Positions 1 through 7,917 of a stretch of DNA of 64,000 bases are shown here, in pieces. Each line of letters opens with the position of its first letter. The first letter of the stretch is position 1. Both the position numbers and the translations under genes were made by a program. Source of the DNA: Proteiniphilum propionicum (lineage in GTDB: Bacteria > Bacteroidota > Bacteroidia > Bacteroidales > Dysgonomonadaceae); NCBI RefSeq assembly GCF_022267555.1, contig NZ_CP073586.1, positions 992,001-1,056,000 on the forward strand, written 5' to 3'. The notes under the pieces are model-generated. The model was not told the origin of the DNA and searched no databases. It was given only the letters and a program-made list of their open reading frames with translations.

Positions 1-207
1 CTGATTATTGATAAAAGCCTTGAGTGGGAAGAAAATAAAATCGCTCTCTGTTTTATCGATGGTGAATTTACATTGAAGCGTATTAAAATGAATGATGGTA
101 AATGTTACCTGGTACCTTCTAATAAGGACTTCCCATTATTCGAGGTGAACTATGAACAGGGTGTGACTATATGGGGAGTGGTAAAGTATTCCATACGAAA
201 ACACTGA
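1..207 (+). CDS. umuD: UmuD-like SOS autoprotease, 3' part only
   Basis: An open frame runs from the window edge to a TGA at 205-207 and encodes the last 68 residues of a LexA/UmuD-type S24 peptidase. The segment DGEFTLKRI carries the Lys expected of the Ser-Lys dyad; the Ser and the cleavage site lie upstream of the window. UmuD is cleaved with RecA-ssDNA and joins UmuC to form translesion polymerase V. The stop lies 21 bp before umuC, so the two form an operon. It is truncated by the window edge, not visibly broken. Confidence 0.85.
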   Translation: MIIDKSLEWEENKIALCFIDGEFTLKRIKMNDGKCYLVPSNKDFPLFEVNYEQGVTIWGVVKYSIRKH

Positions 208-228
208 AATATTAAACAGTAAATTTAA

Positions 229-1482
229 ATGTACGCACTTATAGACTGTAATAACTTTTACGCTTCCTGTGAAAGAGTATTCAATCCTACTCTAATCGGA
301 ATACCAGTTGTTGTTCTTAGTAACAATGATGGTTGTGTTATTGCACGGTCTAATGAAGCTAAAGCAATTGGCATACCTATGGGAGCACCTGCGTTCGAGT
401 ATGAGCATCGATTCCGAAGATACAAGGTTAAAGTGTTCTCGGCCAACTTCCCTCTCTATGGTGATATGAGCAGACGTGTTATGAGTCTGTTATCAAATTA
501 CAGTCCTCATCAGGAGATCTATTCTATTGATGAATGTTTCCTGAATCTGGAGGGAATTAATGTGGACCTGCAGAAGTATGGACTTGAAATGAAAGCAAGG
601 ATTGAAAAAGGTACCGGTATACCAATAAGTATTGGAACTGCTCCTACTAAAGCCCTGGCTAAACTGGCCAACAGGATTGCAAAGAAGTTTCCAAATGAGA
701 CTGGTGGTAGTTATGTCATTGATACGGAAGAGAAGCGCATTAAAGCTCTGAAATGGCTTAAGGTTGAGGATATATGGGGTGTAGGCAGAAAAAATGCTAA
801 GAAGCTTTATGCTATTGGTGCTTATAAAGCTATTGACTTTGTGAATCTCTCTGAAGCCTGGGTAAGAAAGAATATGACCATTACCGGGTTGAACTTGCAA
901 AAGGATCTGAAAGGTATTCCGACTATCGAAATGTTGGAGCCTGAAAAAAAGAAATCTATTGGTACTTCTAGAACATTCGAAACTGATCTTCGTTCTTTTG
1001 ACGAAGTACGTGAACGTATAACCACTTTTACTTCTATGAGTGCCGAGAAATTACGAGAACAGAATTCTTTCTGTAAACGATTGATTGTTTTCATTGGTAC
1101 CAATCCTTTTAAGGAGCATGAAACGCAGTATTACCCCTCTATACAGATTAAATTGCCTTTCCCGACTAACTCTACCCTTGAACTGGTGAAGTTTGCTCAT
1201 GAAGGCTTAAAACAGATATTCAAAAATAACCTGTATTATAAACGGGGTGGGGTATTGCTGACTGATTTTGTTGATGCGAGTGTTTACCAGCCCTCACTTT
1301 TCTTTAATTCTGATCCAAAACACAAAAAACTGATGGAGGTAATCGATAAACTTAATGACAAGTATCATCGTGATGTTGTAAGGCTGGCTTCACAGGACGA
1401 GCGGAAGCATAAGATGAAACAGGCTCATCTCTCTCAACATTATACTACTGATATCAACGAAATACTTACAGTTGAGGTGTAG
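229..1482 (+). CDS. umuC: DNA polymerase V catalytic subunit UmuC
   Basis: A 417-residue Y-family translesion polymerase, close to the usual ~420 residues. The N-terminus [16 protein letters not shown] holds the first metal-binding Asp and [10 protein letters not shown] holds the catalytic Asp-Glu pair near residue 103. A helix-hairpin-helix segment ([15 protein letters not shown], ~185) and a little-finger domain follow, with a C-terminal UmuC-type tail. It would copy past lesions during SOS. It lies on the accessory side of the tRNA-Arg att sites, so it is probably an island-borne polV copy. I see no frameshift. Confidence 0.95.
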   Translation: MYALIDCNNFYASCERVFNPTLIGIPVVVLSNNDGCVIARSNEAKAIGIPMGAPAFEYEHRFRRYKVKVFSANFPLYGDMSRRVMSLLSNYSPHQEIYSIDECFLNLEGINVDLQKYGLEMKARIEKGTGIPISIGTAPTKALAKLANRIAKKFPNETGGSYVIDTEEKRIKALKWLKVEDIWGVGRKNAKKLYAIGAYKAIDFVNLSEAWVRKNMTITGLNLQKDLKGIPTIEMLEPEKKKSIGTSRTFETDLRSFDEVRERITTFTSMSAEKLREQNSFCKRLIVFIGTNPFKEHETQYYPSIQIKLPFPTNSTLELVKFAHEGLKQIFKNNLYYKRGGVLLTDFVDASVYQPSLFFNSDPKHKKLMEVIDKLNDKYHRDVVRLASQDERKHKMKQAHLSQHYTTDINEILTVEV

Positions 1483-1486
1483 TTGA

Positions 1487-1687
1487 TTAATAACTAATCT
1501 TAAGCTTAGAAATTGGTGTAAGATTTATTGTAGTTGTATCATTGTCTTCTTCCCAATCTTGGTATTCAATTCCAATGCCGTTTTCCTTCTCATCTTCGGT
1601 TGATTCTGGTTCTAATATTTCCGATGATCCACATGATGGGATAATAAATAGAATTATTGATAATAATATTGCTCTTGAGTTTTTCAT
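1487..1687 (-). CDS. Small predicted lipoprotein
   Basis: 66 residues with a lipoprotein signal: positive N-terminus (MKNSRA), hydrophobic ILLSIILFII, then lipobox PSCG with Cys at ~19. The mature part is short and acidic (EPESTEDEKEN). It converges on umuC with a 4-bp gap. No family recognised. The lipobox is the main support for it being real; it could be a remnant of a longer lipoprotein. Confidence 0.45.
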   Translation of the reverse strand: MKNSRAILLSIILFIIPSCGSSEILEPESTEDEKENGIGIEYQDWEEDNDTTTINLTPISKLKISY

Positions 1688-1763
1688 ATTATTACAAAAT
1701 TAAACATTTATCCTTAATTGTCAATTTATACAGGCTAATTTTTAATTTATCCTTTAACCGTTG

Positions 1764-1792
1764 TGTCACACTTTTTGTAGATATACCATCCC
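1764..1792 (+). repeat. 29-bp direct repeat, copy 1
   Basis: Starts TGTCACACTTTTTGTAGAT and ends CCATCCC. It matches 2928-2956 at 28 of 29 positions. It opens a unit that ends about 480 bp later with AAACAAAAAATCCGCCA. Confidence 0.75.
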
Positions 1793-2250
1793 GGATATTA
1801 AGTGTAGTCCATCTTTTCCAACCTCGCTTTGCAGTGTTCTTTCCGCTCATTCGCTGGACACCTTGCGGTGTCCGGCGTCAATCACTCCTCTCACACCGCA
1901 TCGCTATTCCCAATAGTCACCTCCGCTCCATTGCAGTGTGCATTTGGTCGCTGTCGCTTACGCTAACGCTTCCGTCATCCACACCGCACCGCTACCGACC
2001 TGTTCCTACCACCGCTCTTGCCCTGTGAGTTCTGGTCGCAAGCTCCCTCCACCCACACCGCAATCGCTCCATTCCGCTCATTCCATAATCCCTTAGAGCG
2101 ACGCTTCGCGTCACTACTCCCGGGATTATTCCATTCGCTACCGTAGCATTTGCTGTGTGAATTAAACGCTTCAGTGCATTTTTGTCCGCTTCGCTTCCAA
2201 AACAGCCCTTACGCTATCACACAGCCTTGGGGTGTTTAGACCTATCGTGG

Positions 2251-2268
2251 TAAACAAAAAATCCGCCA
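2251..2268 (+). repeat. Unit-end motif, copy 1
   Basis: TAAACAAAAAATCCGCCA, matched at 3215-3232 apart from one substitution (A to G before TCC). It closes the region that starts with the 29-bp repeat. Confidence 0.6.
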
Positions 2269-2630
2269 CAACTAACATTGTAGGATAGTTAACAGTCTAT
2301 GTGTTTAATCTATTTACAGGTATGATTGCTTTCAACATTCATAATGTTGAAATATAGATTATCATTAACGTTTCTATATATAGTAAGCCATAATTTGTAC
2401 CTGTATGTTTCTATCTATTAATTTATTGTCTTACACAATTATCAAGTTTAGTTTAGCATTCTTTCGTGCGGTTTCTATATTTACCCGGATGTTAATCAAT
2501 GTAATTCAATAATTTGTAGCAAAACATTCAGGCTTTCAAGTTACTTTTCCTGGATATTGTAAAGGTGTACCAATTAAACAAAAACAGGTTATAAGGTGTT
2601 CCTCCGTCGTTCACTTAATGCAATAAAACA

Positions 2631-2712
2631 TATGTGCAAGGGCAAGCCCTGGCGGGTGTTAGAGAAAATCTCCACCCTTCGGGTAGTATTTTCTCTAACA
2701 CCCTTGCACATA
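2631..2712 (+). repeat. Bulged hairpin element, copy 1
   Basis: The right arm (2688-2712) is the exact reverse complement of 2631-2640 joined to 2655-2669. The left arm is interrupted by a 14-nt insert that itself forms GGGC-AA-GCCC. The apex reads GAAAAT-CTCC, then an ACCC-TTC-GGGT hairpin, then AGT-ATTTTC. The copy at 4335-4447 has the same layout and invariant core with different stem bases. A 12-bp outer pair (2619-2630 with 2768-2779) encloses it. Confidence 0.75.
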
Positions 2713-2927
2713 CCACATCCACAGTCACTCTTGCGCTCCAGTAGGTGCTCATCGTGTCGCGTCTGTTTGTTTTATTGCATGACGCTCACTCGGTCGTCAC
2801 TCGTGGCTCTCTCTGCCCCCCTTGAATCCCCTTTAAGGTATTCGCTTCGCTCATACATTTTTTATAAAGGGGTGCAGACGCCACTCAGTGTTTGTGCTCG
2901 CCTGCGGGTCGCTCGGGCTGCCCGGCT

Positions 2928-2956
2928 TGTCACACTTTTTGTAGATACACCATCCC
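2928..2956 (+). repeat. 29-bp direct repeat, copy 2
   Basis: Matches 1764-1792 with one difference (GATACACC for GATATACC). It opens the second unit, which ends with TAAACAAAAAGTCCGCCA at 3215-3232. Confidence 0.75.
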
Positions 2957-3707
2957 TTATTTATTACCTTTCTGGTAGTTTGTTATTATCATATATTTCG
3001 TCTCTCTCTGCCAATCTTGATTCTTGCCTTTTGTACCTTAGTCGCTTTCTGTGATTATTCCATTCTCTCCGTCATAATTTGGCTCATGCTTCGCTTCAAA
3101 TTACTCCTTCGTTCATTTCATAGTCACAGCCTGGTAATTTAACGTCAAAGGTTTCATTCAGAGAGTCAGTCGTTCCTCCTTTCTCTCTGAATGTCCTTTT
3201 CCTCCCTGCAGGATTAAACAAAAAGTCCGCCAAGCCTGCTGATCACAGTAGTAGTCAGGCGCGCTCGTATCCTCGCGCTTCTTCCTGCCCACACCCTCGC
3301 TCCACTCGCGTCGGCTCGCGCCTCTCACTACGCAAAAGAATAAATTCTTTCGCTTCGTTCGGATAACCTGTTTTTTTCCATTGCAGTTAAGCATTCTTGG
3401 AATAAATTTTTTGTGTCCGATAGTTATAGTTTTTTTATTGCAGTTTTAAATCCTTTTTGTTTAATATTCAGCACCTGTTTTGTTCGTTTGGCCGTATCAG
3501 TATTTTACGTCTCTGCGCTTCGCTTGCGAGGCTTATGTGTGTCTTTGTATTCTTAAATTTCTTTGTTGTTTTTTCTTTTCTTTTGATTTAACTTGTCTAT
3601 CTCAATTATTAGTTTTGCTTCGCAAATCTAATGCACCTTAACAGGTGCTTGATTTATTTAAGTCTGTATACATACCCTTATTCCTTCTATTATTGTTGAG
3701 GAAATTG

Positions 3708-3715
3708 TAACTTTG
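3708..3715 (+). promoter_or_regulatory. Putative Bacteroidetes -7 box
   Basis: TAACTTTG fits the TAnnTTTG consensus 20 bp before the ATG at 3736. A clear -33 TTTG at the usual spacing is not seen, so this is tentative. Confidence 0.35.
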
Positions 3716-3735
3716 AGGAAGTAATTACAACTATT

Positions 3736-4263
3736 ATGTTAAATAAATCATGCCATTTCAATAAAGTCACTTTATCACGTGATATAATGATTCAACGATT
3801 TGCTAAAGGTTTGTTGAGGTTTTCTTTTAATCTCTACTCTCTAAAGAATCCTTTGTGGATTCATATCGGTACTTCTTTTGAAGCAGGTGATTATTTAAAA
3901 CATTTGCTCAGCACTACAGATTTGACTGTTCCTATTTATTCTTTAATGAATATGGTACTTGAAGCGGGTTTCAAATTCCCATTGGATAGAGTGATAAATA
4001 TTGAGGATTCAGATTGTAGTGAATCCTTCTTTGAGTGTATTGATAGTTATCTTTGGAACCGAAAACCTGATTTTAATGAAGAGGATCTGTATTTAACTTA
4101 CCAGATTACGTATGATGTTAAAGAGAGGTATGATAAATATATTAAGGAAAACCCCAGCCCGGATCTATATGATGAAATGTTCACTATTCTTACAGATTCA
4201 GACATCACTTATTATAACGTTGTAAATGGTTCTTTTTCAGAAGAAAGAATTAACAATTGCTAG
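3736..4263 (+). CDS. Hypothetical protein
   Basis: 175 residues, acidic and soluble-looking, with no signal peptide or membrane segment. It has six Cys but no CxxC pair, and a short WIHIG.SFEAGDYLKH motif. I do not recognise a family. It sits alone between two hairpin-rich stretches on the DUF6266/lysis side of island 1 and has a possible -7 box just upstream. Codon use is AT-rich like its neighbours. Its isolation beside the structured zone suggests accessory cargo. Confidence 0.6.
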   Translation: MLNKSCHFNKVTLSRDIMIQRFAKGLLRFSFNLYSLKNPLWIHIGTSFEAGDYLKHLLSTTDLTVPIYSLMNMVLEAGFKFPLDRVINIEDSDCSESFFECIDSYLWNRKPDFNEEDLYLTYQITYDVKERYDKYIKENPSPDLYDEMFTILTDSDITYYNVVNGSFSEERINNC

Positions 4264-4334
4264 TCCTGTATATGTTTTAAAAAATACATTCAAGTTACTA
4301 CCTTCCGGATAAATGAAATCATAGCAAAGGTAGG

Positions 4335-4447
4335 TTGTCTTTTATATTACGTCAAGGTCAGGCACTTCGTGTTTTCAAGAAAATCTCCAATTATGCTGGC
4401 GCATAAATAGTATTTTCCTGAAAAACCTTGCCTAATATAACGACGCC
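4335..4447 (+). repeat. Bulged hairpin element, copy 2
   Basis: The outer stem pairs TTATATTA (4341-4348) and CAAGGT with ACCTTG and TAATATAA (4432-4440). A bulge holds the mini-hairpin CAC-TTC-GTG, followed by stem TTTTCAAGAAAAT. The invariant CTCC, a TTATGC-TGGC-GCATAA hairpin and AGT come next, then ATTTTCCTGAAAA. The order and the core GAAAATCTCC...AGTATTTTC match 2631-2712, while stems and loops differ with pairing kept. Confidence 0.7.
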
Positions 4448-4511
4448 ATAATGCTATACGCTATGATTGCAATTTATCCTTTCCCTTTCATTGACCTTAC
4501 ACCTGTTAAGG

Positions 4512-4561
4512 CAAATTGACGCAAATCGAAGTAAAATTGAACAAATCAAAGCAAAATTAAC
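4512..4561 (+). repeat. A-rich direct repeats upstream of DUF6266 gene
   Basis: Words of the form GCAAATyGA and AAATCrAAGyAAAATTrA recur with a period near 20 bp. They may be a protein-binding array for the downstream gene. Nothing else is seen in 4450-4626. Confidence 0.4.
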
Positions 4562-4629
4562 CGATATTTTTAGCTCTCATATTTAATCATTTTAATTGCT
4601 TGAAGGAGTTGGTACTTATCCATATAAGT

Positions 4630-4661
4630 CCGTACCATGGCCGTACCATGTTCGTACCAAG
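4630..4661 (+). promoter_or_regulatory. Three 11-bp phased repeats, operator-like
   Basis: CCGTACCATGG, CCGTACCATGT and TCGTACCAAGT follow each other at an 11-bp step, about one helical turn, 30-60 bp before the DUF6266 start. A further GGTAC lies at 4611-4615 in the opposite sense. This suggests co-operative binding on one face of the DNA. The regulator is unknown. Confidence 0.45.
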
Positions 4662-4693
4662 TCCAATTAGTTTAACATTTTAAAAGTTTAATT

Positions 4694-5335
4694 ATGGGTA
4701 CTATTAAAAAAGGTATTCTCGGAGGGTTCTCCGGAAAAGTGGGCACCGTAGTTGGTGCAAGTTGGAAAGGAATTGACTATATCAGAAGTCTTCCTGCAAG
4801 TGTAAGAAATCCAAGAACACCGGGTCAGGTGAATCAACGGAACAAGTTTGCAACAGTTATTAAATTCTTATCAAAAATCAATCCTGTGATAAAGGTTGGG
4901 TTTAAGGATTATACCGCAAAACAAACGGCTACCAATGCTGCAATGTCTTACAACATGCTGAACGCTGTAACAGGTGATGCCGGTGTTTATCAGTTGGATT
5001 TTCCGAAGGTGATGGTTTCAAGAGGTACGCTTTACAATCCATCCACAGCTGATGTGATGGTTTCTGACGGTGATGTAACTGCAGCATGGAACGTGGATAT
5101 TGCCGGTAACGGGGCGATGGACGACATGTCTAATGTACTGGTTTACAACAGCACAAAAGATGAGGCTGCTATTTCTGCTGAAGCAAGTGACAGAGCCGAA
5201 GGATTTGCTGCAGTGCCATATCTTGATCACTGGAAAGGCGATCAGGTGGAAGTGTTCCTGGCATTTACTTCTGCAGACGGGAAACTTGTTTCTGACAGTA
5301 TGTATCTGGGACAGCATGAAATTCCTGTGATATGA
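4694..5335 (+). CDS. DUF6266 family protein
   Basis: 213 residues. The N-terminus MGTIKKGILGGFSGKVGTVV and the following RNPRTPGQVNQRNKF segment are typical of DUF6266, a family of unknown function common in Bacteroidetes. There is no signal peptide. The C-terminal half is predicted to be beta-rich. The gene has its own phased repeats upstream and a terminator downstream, so it is a separate unit directly before a lysis cassette. That placement is compatible with a virion-like or released protein; this is inference. Confidence 0.8.
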   Translation: MGTIKKGILGGFSGKVGTVVGASWKGIDYIRSLPASVRNPRTPGQVNQRNKFATVIKFLSKINPVIKVGFKDYTAKQTATNAAMSYNMLNAVTGDAGVYQLDFPKVMVSRGTLYNPSTADVMVSDGDVTAAWNVDIAGNGAMDDMSNVLVYNSTKDEAAISAEASDRAEGFAAVPYLDHWKGDQVEVFLAFTSADGKLVSDSMYLGQHEIPVI

Positions 5336-5370
5336 TCTGACAAACATTAATTCCATTTTTTAATGCTCAG

Positions 5371-5408
5371 AACCGCTCCCTTTTAAATCCGGGGGGCGGT
5401 TCGTTTTA
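5371..5408 (+). terminator. Rho-independent terminator after DUF6266 gene
   Basis: AACCGC-t-CCC pairs with GGG-g-GCGGTT around a TTTTAAATCC loop, followed by TCGTTTT. Confidence 0.7.
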
Positions 5409-5420
5409 AACTTAAATGCG

Positions 5421-5912
5421 ATGATTGACTTGCTTAAAATTAATTACGAGCTGCTTGGAACATTAAGCACTATTGCCGGTGGCGGAGCGTTGGGTGGATT
5501 TATCTCTACTATGATCAACAGGAAAGAGATAAGGCGAATAAAGAAAAGCGAGGCCATACAATCTGAAGCAACTGCCAAAAGAGAAGATGCTTCGGCTGCA
5601 ACCGAGATGATGAATCTGCTTGATCGAACCGTTGCTCACATGGAGAGGATGAATTCTTATAACGAGACTAATTCCGAAAGCTTGCTCAAGATGGTTAGAG
5701 AAAAGGATAGCATCAACGATCGCATGAAGAAAGATATGGAGCTCTTGCAGCTTCAGAGAACTGAGGATCACAGACGGATTACAGGTCTTGAAAAGGTTGT
5801 TAAGAGAGAGCTGGAATGGCGTAAAGACAGCGATTATCATTATTGCTCTGTAATTGATTGCGAGGTCAGGAAACCTCCATTTGGAACTTTTAAACGTGAT
5901 GTGAAAAAATAA
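5421..5912 (+). CDS. Holin-like membrane protein with coiled coil
   Basis: 163 residues. One hydrophobic, glycine-rich segment near the N-terminus (~12-33, TIAGGGALGGFIST) is followed by a charged region with heptad-like Leu/Met spacing (~60-135). The gene begins 9 bp after the terminator tail and ends 5 bp before the endolysin gene. Small one-TM proteins beside endolysins often act as holins or holin-like export factors. Sequence alone does not prove this; an inner-membrane spanin or scaffold role is possible. Confidence 0.55.
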   Translation: MIDLLKINYELLGTLSTIAGGGALGGFISTMINRKEIRRIKKSEAIQSEATAKREDASAATEMMNLLDRTVAHMERMNSYNETNSESLLKMVREKDSINDRMKKDMELLQLQRTEDHRRITGLEKVVKRELEWRKDSDYHYCSVIDCEVRKPPFGTFKRDVKK

Positions 5913-5917
5913 TCTTT

Positions 5918-6508
5918 ATGGATAAAGGTTTGTTTTTTAAGGTAATCTCAAAAACTCTCTTTTTTGGCAGGCTTACGCCTCATCAAAAAAGAGGTGTAGA
6001 AACTAAACTAACAGCTTTTGATATTTATGATATTGTTGATGATCGATGGAGAGCTTATATGCTTGCCACTGTATTACACGAAACAGGAGGTGAAATGCAG
6101 CCGGTTGAGGAAGTCGGAAAAGGTGCCGGCAGACCTTATGGAAAAAAAATTAAACATGATCGCACGGTATACACTTTCCCGGATAGGCTTTATTATGGTC
6201 GTGGTGATGTACAACTCACATGGTACGAGAACTACGAGTTGATGGGTAAACTTTTGAATTACCCATTATTGAAATATCCTGAATTAGCACTGGAACCTGA
6301 AATTTCTGCGAGAATTATGATTGAAGGTATGACTCGCGGTATTTCTAATCGTGGCGACTTCACCGGTGTTTCTCTTGAAAACTATTTCAATAATCATAAG
6401 GAGGATCCTATTAATGCCAGGAGAATTGTTAACGGATTGGACCGGGCAAGCCTCATCGCAAAATATTACAGATTGTTTTTAAATGCAATAAGAATTTCAA
6501 AAAAATAG
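5918..6508 (+). CDS. GH19/lysozyme-like endolysin
   Basis: 196 residues. ATVLHETGGEM (~48-58) carries the HETGG motif with the catalytic Glu seen in phage chitinase-like lysozymes of the GH19/lysozyme fold. It is followed by YYGRGDVQLTWYENYE, the substrate-cleft segment of the same family. There is no signal peptide, so release would need a holin. It would cleave peptidoglycan glycan strands. It lies between a holin-like gene (5 bp) and a spanin-like lipoprotein gene (3 bp). Confidence 0.8.
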   Translation: MDKGLFFKVISKTLFFGRLTPHQKRGVETKLTAFDIYDIVDDRWRAYMLATVLHETGGEMQPVEEVGKGAGRPYGKKIKHDRTVYTFPDRLYYGRGDVQLTWYENYELMGKLLNYPLLKYPELALEPEISARIMIEGMTRGISNRGDFTGVSLENYFNNHKEDPINARRIVNGLDRASLIAKYYRLFLNAIRISKK

Positions 6509-6511
6509 GGT

Positions 6512-7045
6512 ATGATACCACTAAAATATAAAATACTGTTTATTGCTTCTCTTCTATTAATTTCCTGTAAACCAAAACAGGTTATAACAGAGAAGATCTC
6601 TACCAAGTCTGACAGTTCTGCTGTCGTTCTATTGGAGGATGAAATCTCAAAAAAAGAAACTCAAATAGCTTCTTTACAAAGCGAATTAAAACGGTTTAAA
6701 GAAGAAAACTTCATCCTTAGGAATGAAGTTTCAACACATGAAATTAATTACGACACGACCCTGCCAATCAATCCACAAACCCAAAAACCTCCTATGTCAT
6801 CAGAAATAATTACCAACAGTAACACCCAGCATGAAAAAAACCTAAATCAATATGAGATCCTCTTTCAGAAAGCATCTATTGAAAATGAAAAACACACTAA
6901 TGAACTAATGAAATTGAAACTAACTAATGATTTTTTAAATAAAGAAAACATCAATTTAAAAAATGAAACTAGTGATAAAAACTATTTGAAAATTCTTATT
7001 ATATTTATTTTATTAATCTTTATCATTTCGTTAATACGTAAGTAG
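6512..7045 (+). CDS. Predicted single-protein spanin (lipoprotein plus C-terminal TM)
   Basis: 177 residues. The N-terminal lipoprotein signal (ILFIASLLLISC, Cys ~20) would place it in the outer membrane. The middle is a long charged coiled coil (residues ~45-75 and ~110-155). The end is one strongly hydrophobic helix (LKILIIFILLIFIISLI, ~158-175) followed by RK. A lipoprotein with a C-terminal inner-membrane anchor joined by a periplasm-spanning coil is the layout of unimolecular spanins such as T1 gp11, which fuse the two membranes in lysis. The lysis neighbours support this. Confidence 0.65.
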   Translation: MIPLKYKILFIASLLLISCKPKQVITEKISTKSDSSAVVLLEDEISKKETQIASLQSELKRFKEENFILRNEVSTHEINYDTTLPINPQTQKPPMSSEIITNSNTQHEKNLNQYEILFQKASIENEKHTNELMKLKLTNDFLNKENINLKNETSDKNYLKILIIFILLIFIISLIRK

Positions 7046-7144
7046 TATTGTTTATCTGATGTTTAATAAGTAACATTATGTGTTAAGACAAGTATCAATC
7101 GATAAATATCCACAATTATTTAAAGATATTTACATAAAAATTAG

Positions 7145-7152
7145 TATGTTTG
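7145..7152 (+). promoter_or_regulatory. Putative -7 box
   Basis: TATGTTTG fits TAnnTTTG, 78 bp before the ATG at 7230. It would serve the two-gene unit 7230-7896. Confidence 0.4.
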
Positions 7153-7229
7153 CTTGTTAAATAACGGATATATTATTTATTTCTCGTTTCTGAGGATGAT
7201 ATATTTTTCAACTACTTATTGAGATTACG

Positions 7230-7706
7230 ATGAACACTAATATTGATGATAATAAAAACCGATATATAGAGAAACTTGAAAAACATATATCAGAGGCTAA
7301 ACTCTCTTCAAAATACTCAACTGACCGTTTTGATATACTAATAATTACATTGTCTTCCAGTTCAATAATATTATCAATTAATTTTCTTGATAGTGTTGTT
7401 ATTAATGAAGAATTGCAGTGCTTATGTCTTTTAATTATTTCTTGGTGTTTATTTGGATCAACTATCATTTTTAATTTATTTTCCCAATTGACAGCATACA
7501 ATGCGCATAAATGGGATATTGAAACAACCAAGACAATAATAAAAAATGAAAAAGGTAAAGAGCTGTACGAGATACAAGAGAAGCAACAGAAGAAGTGTGA
7601 TAGATGGAACTCCGGAACATTAATTTTAAATTGGTTTAGTGTTACTTCATTTGTTATAGGACTAATACTATTGATCATTTTCTTATCAATAAATATTCAA
7701 ATTTAA
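7230..7706 (+). CDS. Hypothetical membrane protein
   Basis: 158 residues with three hydrophobic stretches: a closely spaced pair (~31-48 and ~57-80) and one at the C-terminus (~132-155). A charged helical linker (ETTKTIIKNEKGKELYEIQE) lies between. The layout recalls SLATT-like effector membrane proteins, but the similarity is only architectural. It is followed 4 bp later by a small charged protein, probably its partner. The position beside the integrase is typical of accessory cargo, possibly defence-related. An overlapping antisense frame is less likely. Confidence 0.6.
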   Translation: MNTNIDDNKNRYIEKLEKHISEAKLSSKYSTDRFDILIITLSSSSIILSINFLDSVVINEELQCLCLLIISWCLFGSTIIFNLFSQLTAYNAHKWDIETTKTIIKNEKGKELYEIQEKQQKKCDRWNSGTLILNWFSVTSFVIGLILLIIFLSINIQI

Positions 7707-7710
7707 AATT

Positions 7711-7896
7711 ATGAGCAACGATAAAGATTATTTTAAAAAGCTAGAAGAACAGCAGAGGCAAAGAGAGGAACAAGCTAGACGAATTCGTGAGGAGGAGCTA
7801 AGAAGAATTCAAGATAACGAAGAGCGTCAAAGGAGGATTGATGAAAGTGTTAAAAAAGGCCGGCCAATAGATACAAGACCAGGTAAAGACGATTAA
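7711..7896 (+). CDS. Small charged coiled-coil protein
   Basis: 61 residues, almost all Glu, Arg, Gln and Lys (EEQQRQREEQARRIREEEL), predicted to form a single long helix. It starts 4 bp after the membrane-protein gene and converges on the integrase. No family recognised. Confidence 0.5.
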   Translation: MSNDKDYFKKLEEQQRQREEQARRIREEELRRIQDNEERQRRIDESVKKGRPIDTRPGKDD

Positions 7897-7897
7897 A

Positions 7898-7917
7898 TAG
7901 GGTGCTTTTTCACCCTA
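7898..7917. terminator. Small hairpin between convergent genes
   Basis: TAGGGTG and CACCCTA flank a CTTTTT loop and overlap the integrase stop. A weak bidirectional terminator is plausible. Confidence 0.35.

Larger units (their letters stand above)
1688..3735. other. 2-kb gene-poor region packed with nested inverted repeats
   Basis: No convincing gene is present; open frames here run through hairpins and give low-complexity proteins. The + strand is pyrimidine-rich with recurring cgcttcgct-type words. Inverted repeats include 1852-1876 (GGACACC/GGTGTCC), 2092-2132 (outer ATAATCCC/GGGATTAT around inner GACGC/GCGTC), 2154-2231 (GCTGTGTGA/TCACACAGC), 2619-2779 (TGCAATAAAACA/TGTTTTATTGCA), 3050-3129 (CTGTGATTAT/ATAGTCACAG) and 3154-3192 (CATTCAGAGAG/CTCTCTGAATG). 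Two motifs occur twice in the same order (1764 then 2251; 2928 then 3214). This suggests a large structured RNA or a duplicated palindromic element, not decayed coding DNA. Confidence 0.6.

Noticed and set aside
1690-2028. Open frame on the + strand inside the structured zone
   Set aside because: It runs through strong hairpins, gives a Ser/Pro/Leu/Arg-rich low-complexity product and lacks a ribosome binding site.
2596-3054. 152-codon open frame in the structured zone
   Set aside because: It overlaps the bulged hairpin and the 29-bp repeat, starts with an alternative codon and its product has no protein-like pattern.
3158-3394. 78-codon minus-strand open frame
   Set aside because: It crosses the unit-end motif and an inverted repeat; composition is Arg/Glu/Gly-rich noise.
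7208-7678. Antisense open frame over the membrane protein gene
   Set aside because: The + strand frame has a start, promoter box and downstream partner; the antisense frame is a shadow.
1-7906. Diversity-generating retroelement or retron to explain the palindromes
   Set aside because: No reverse transcriptase or TR/VR pair can be found in the window.
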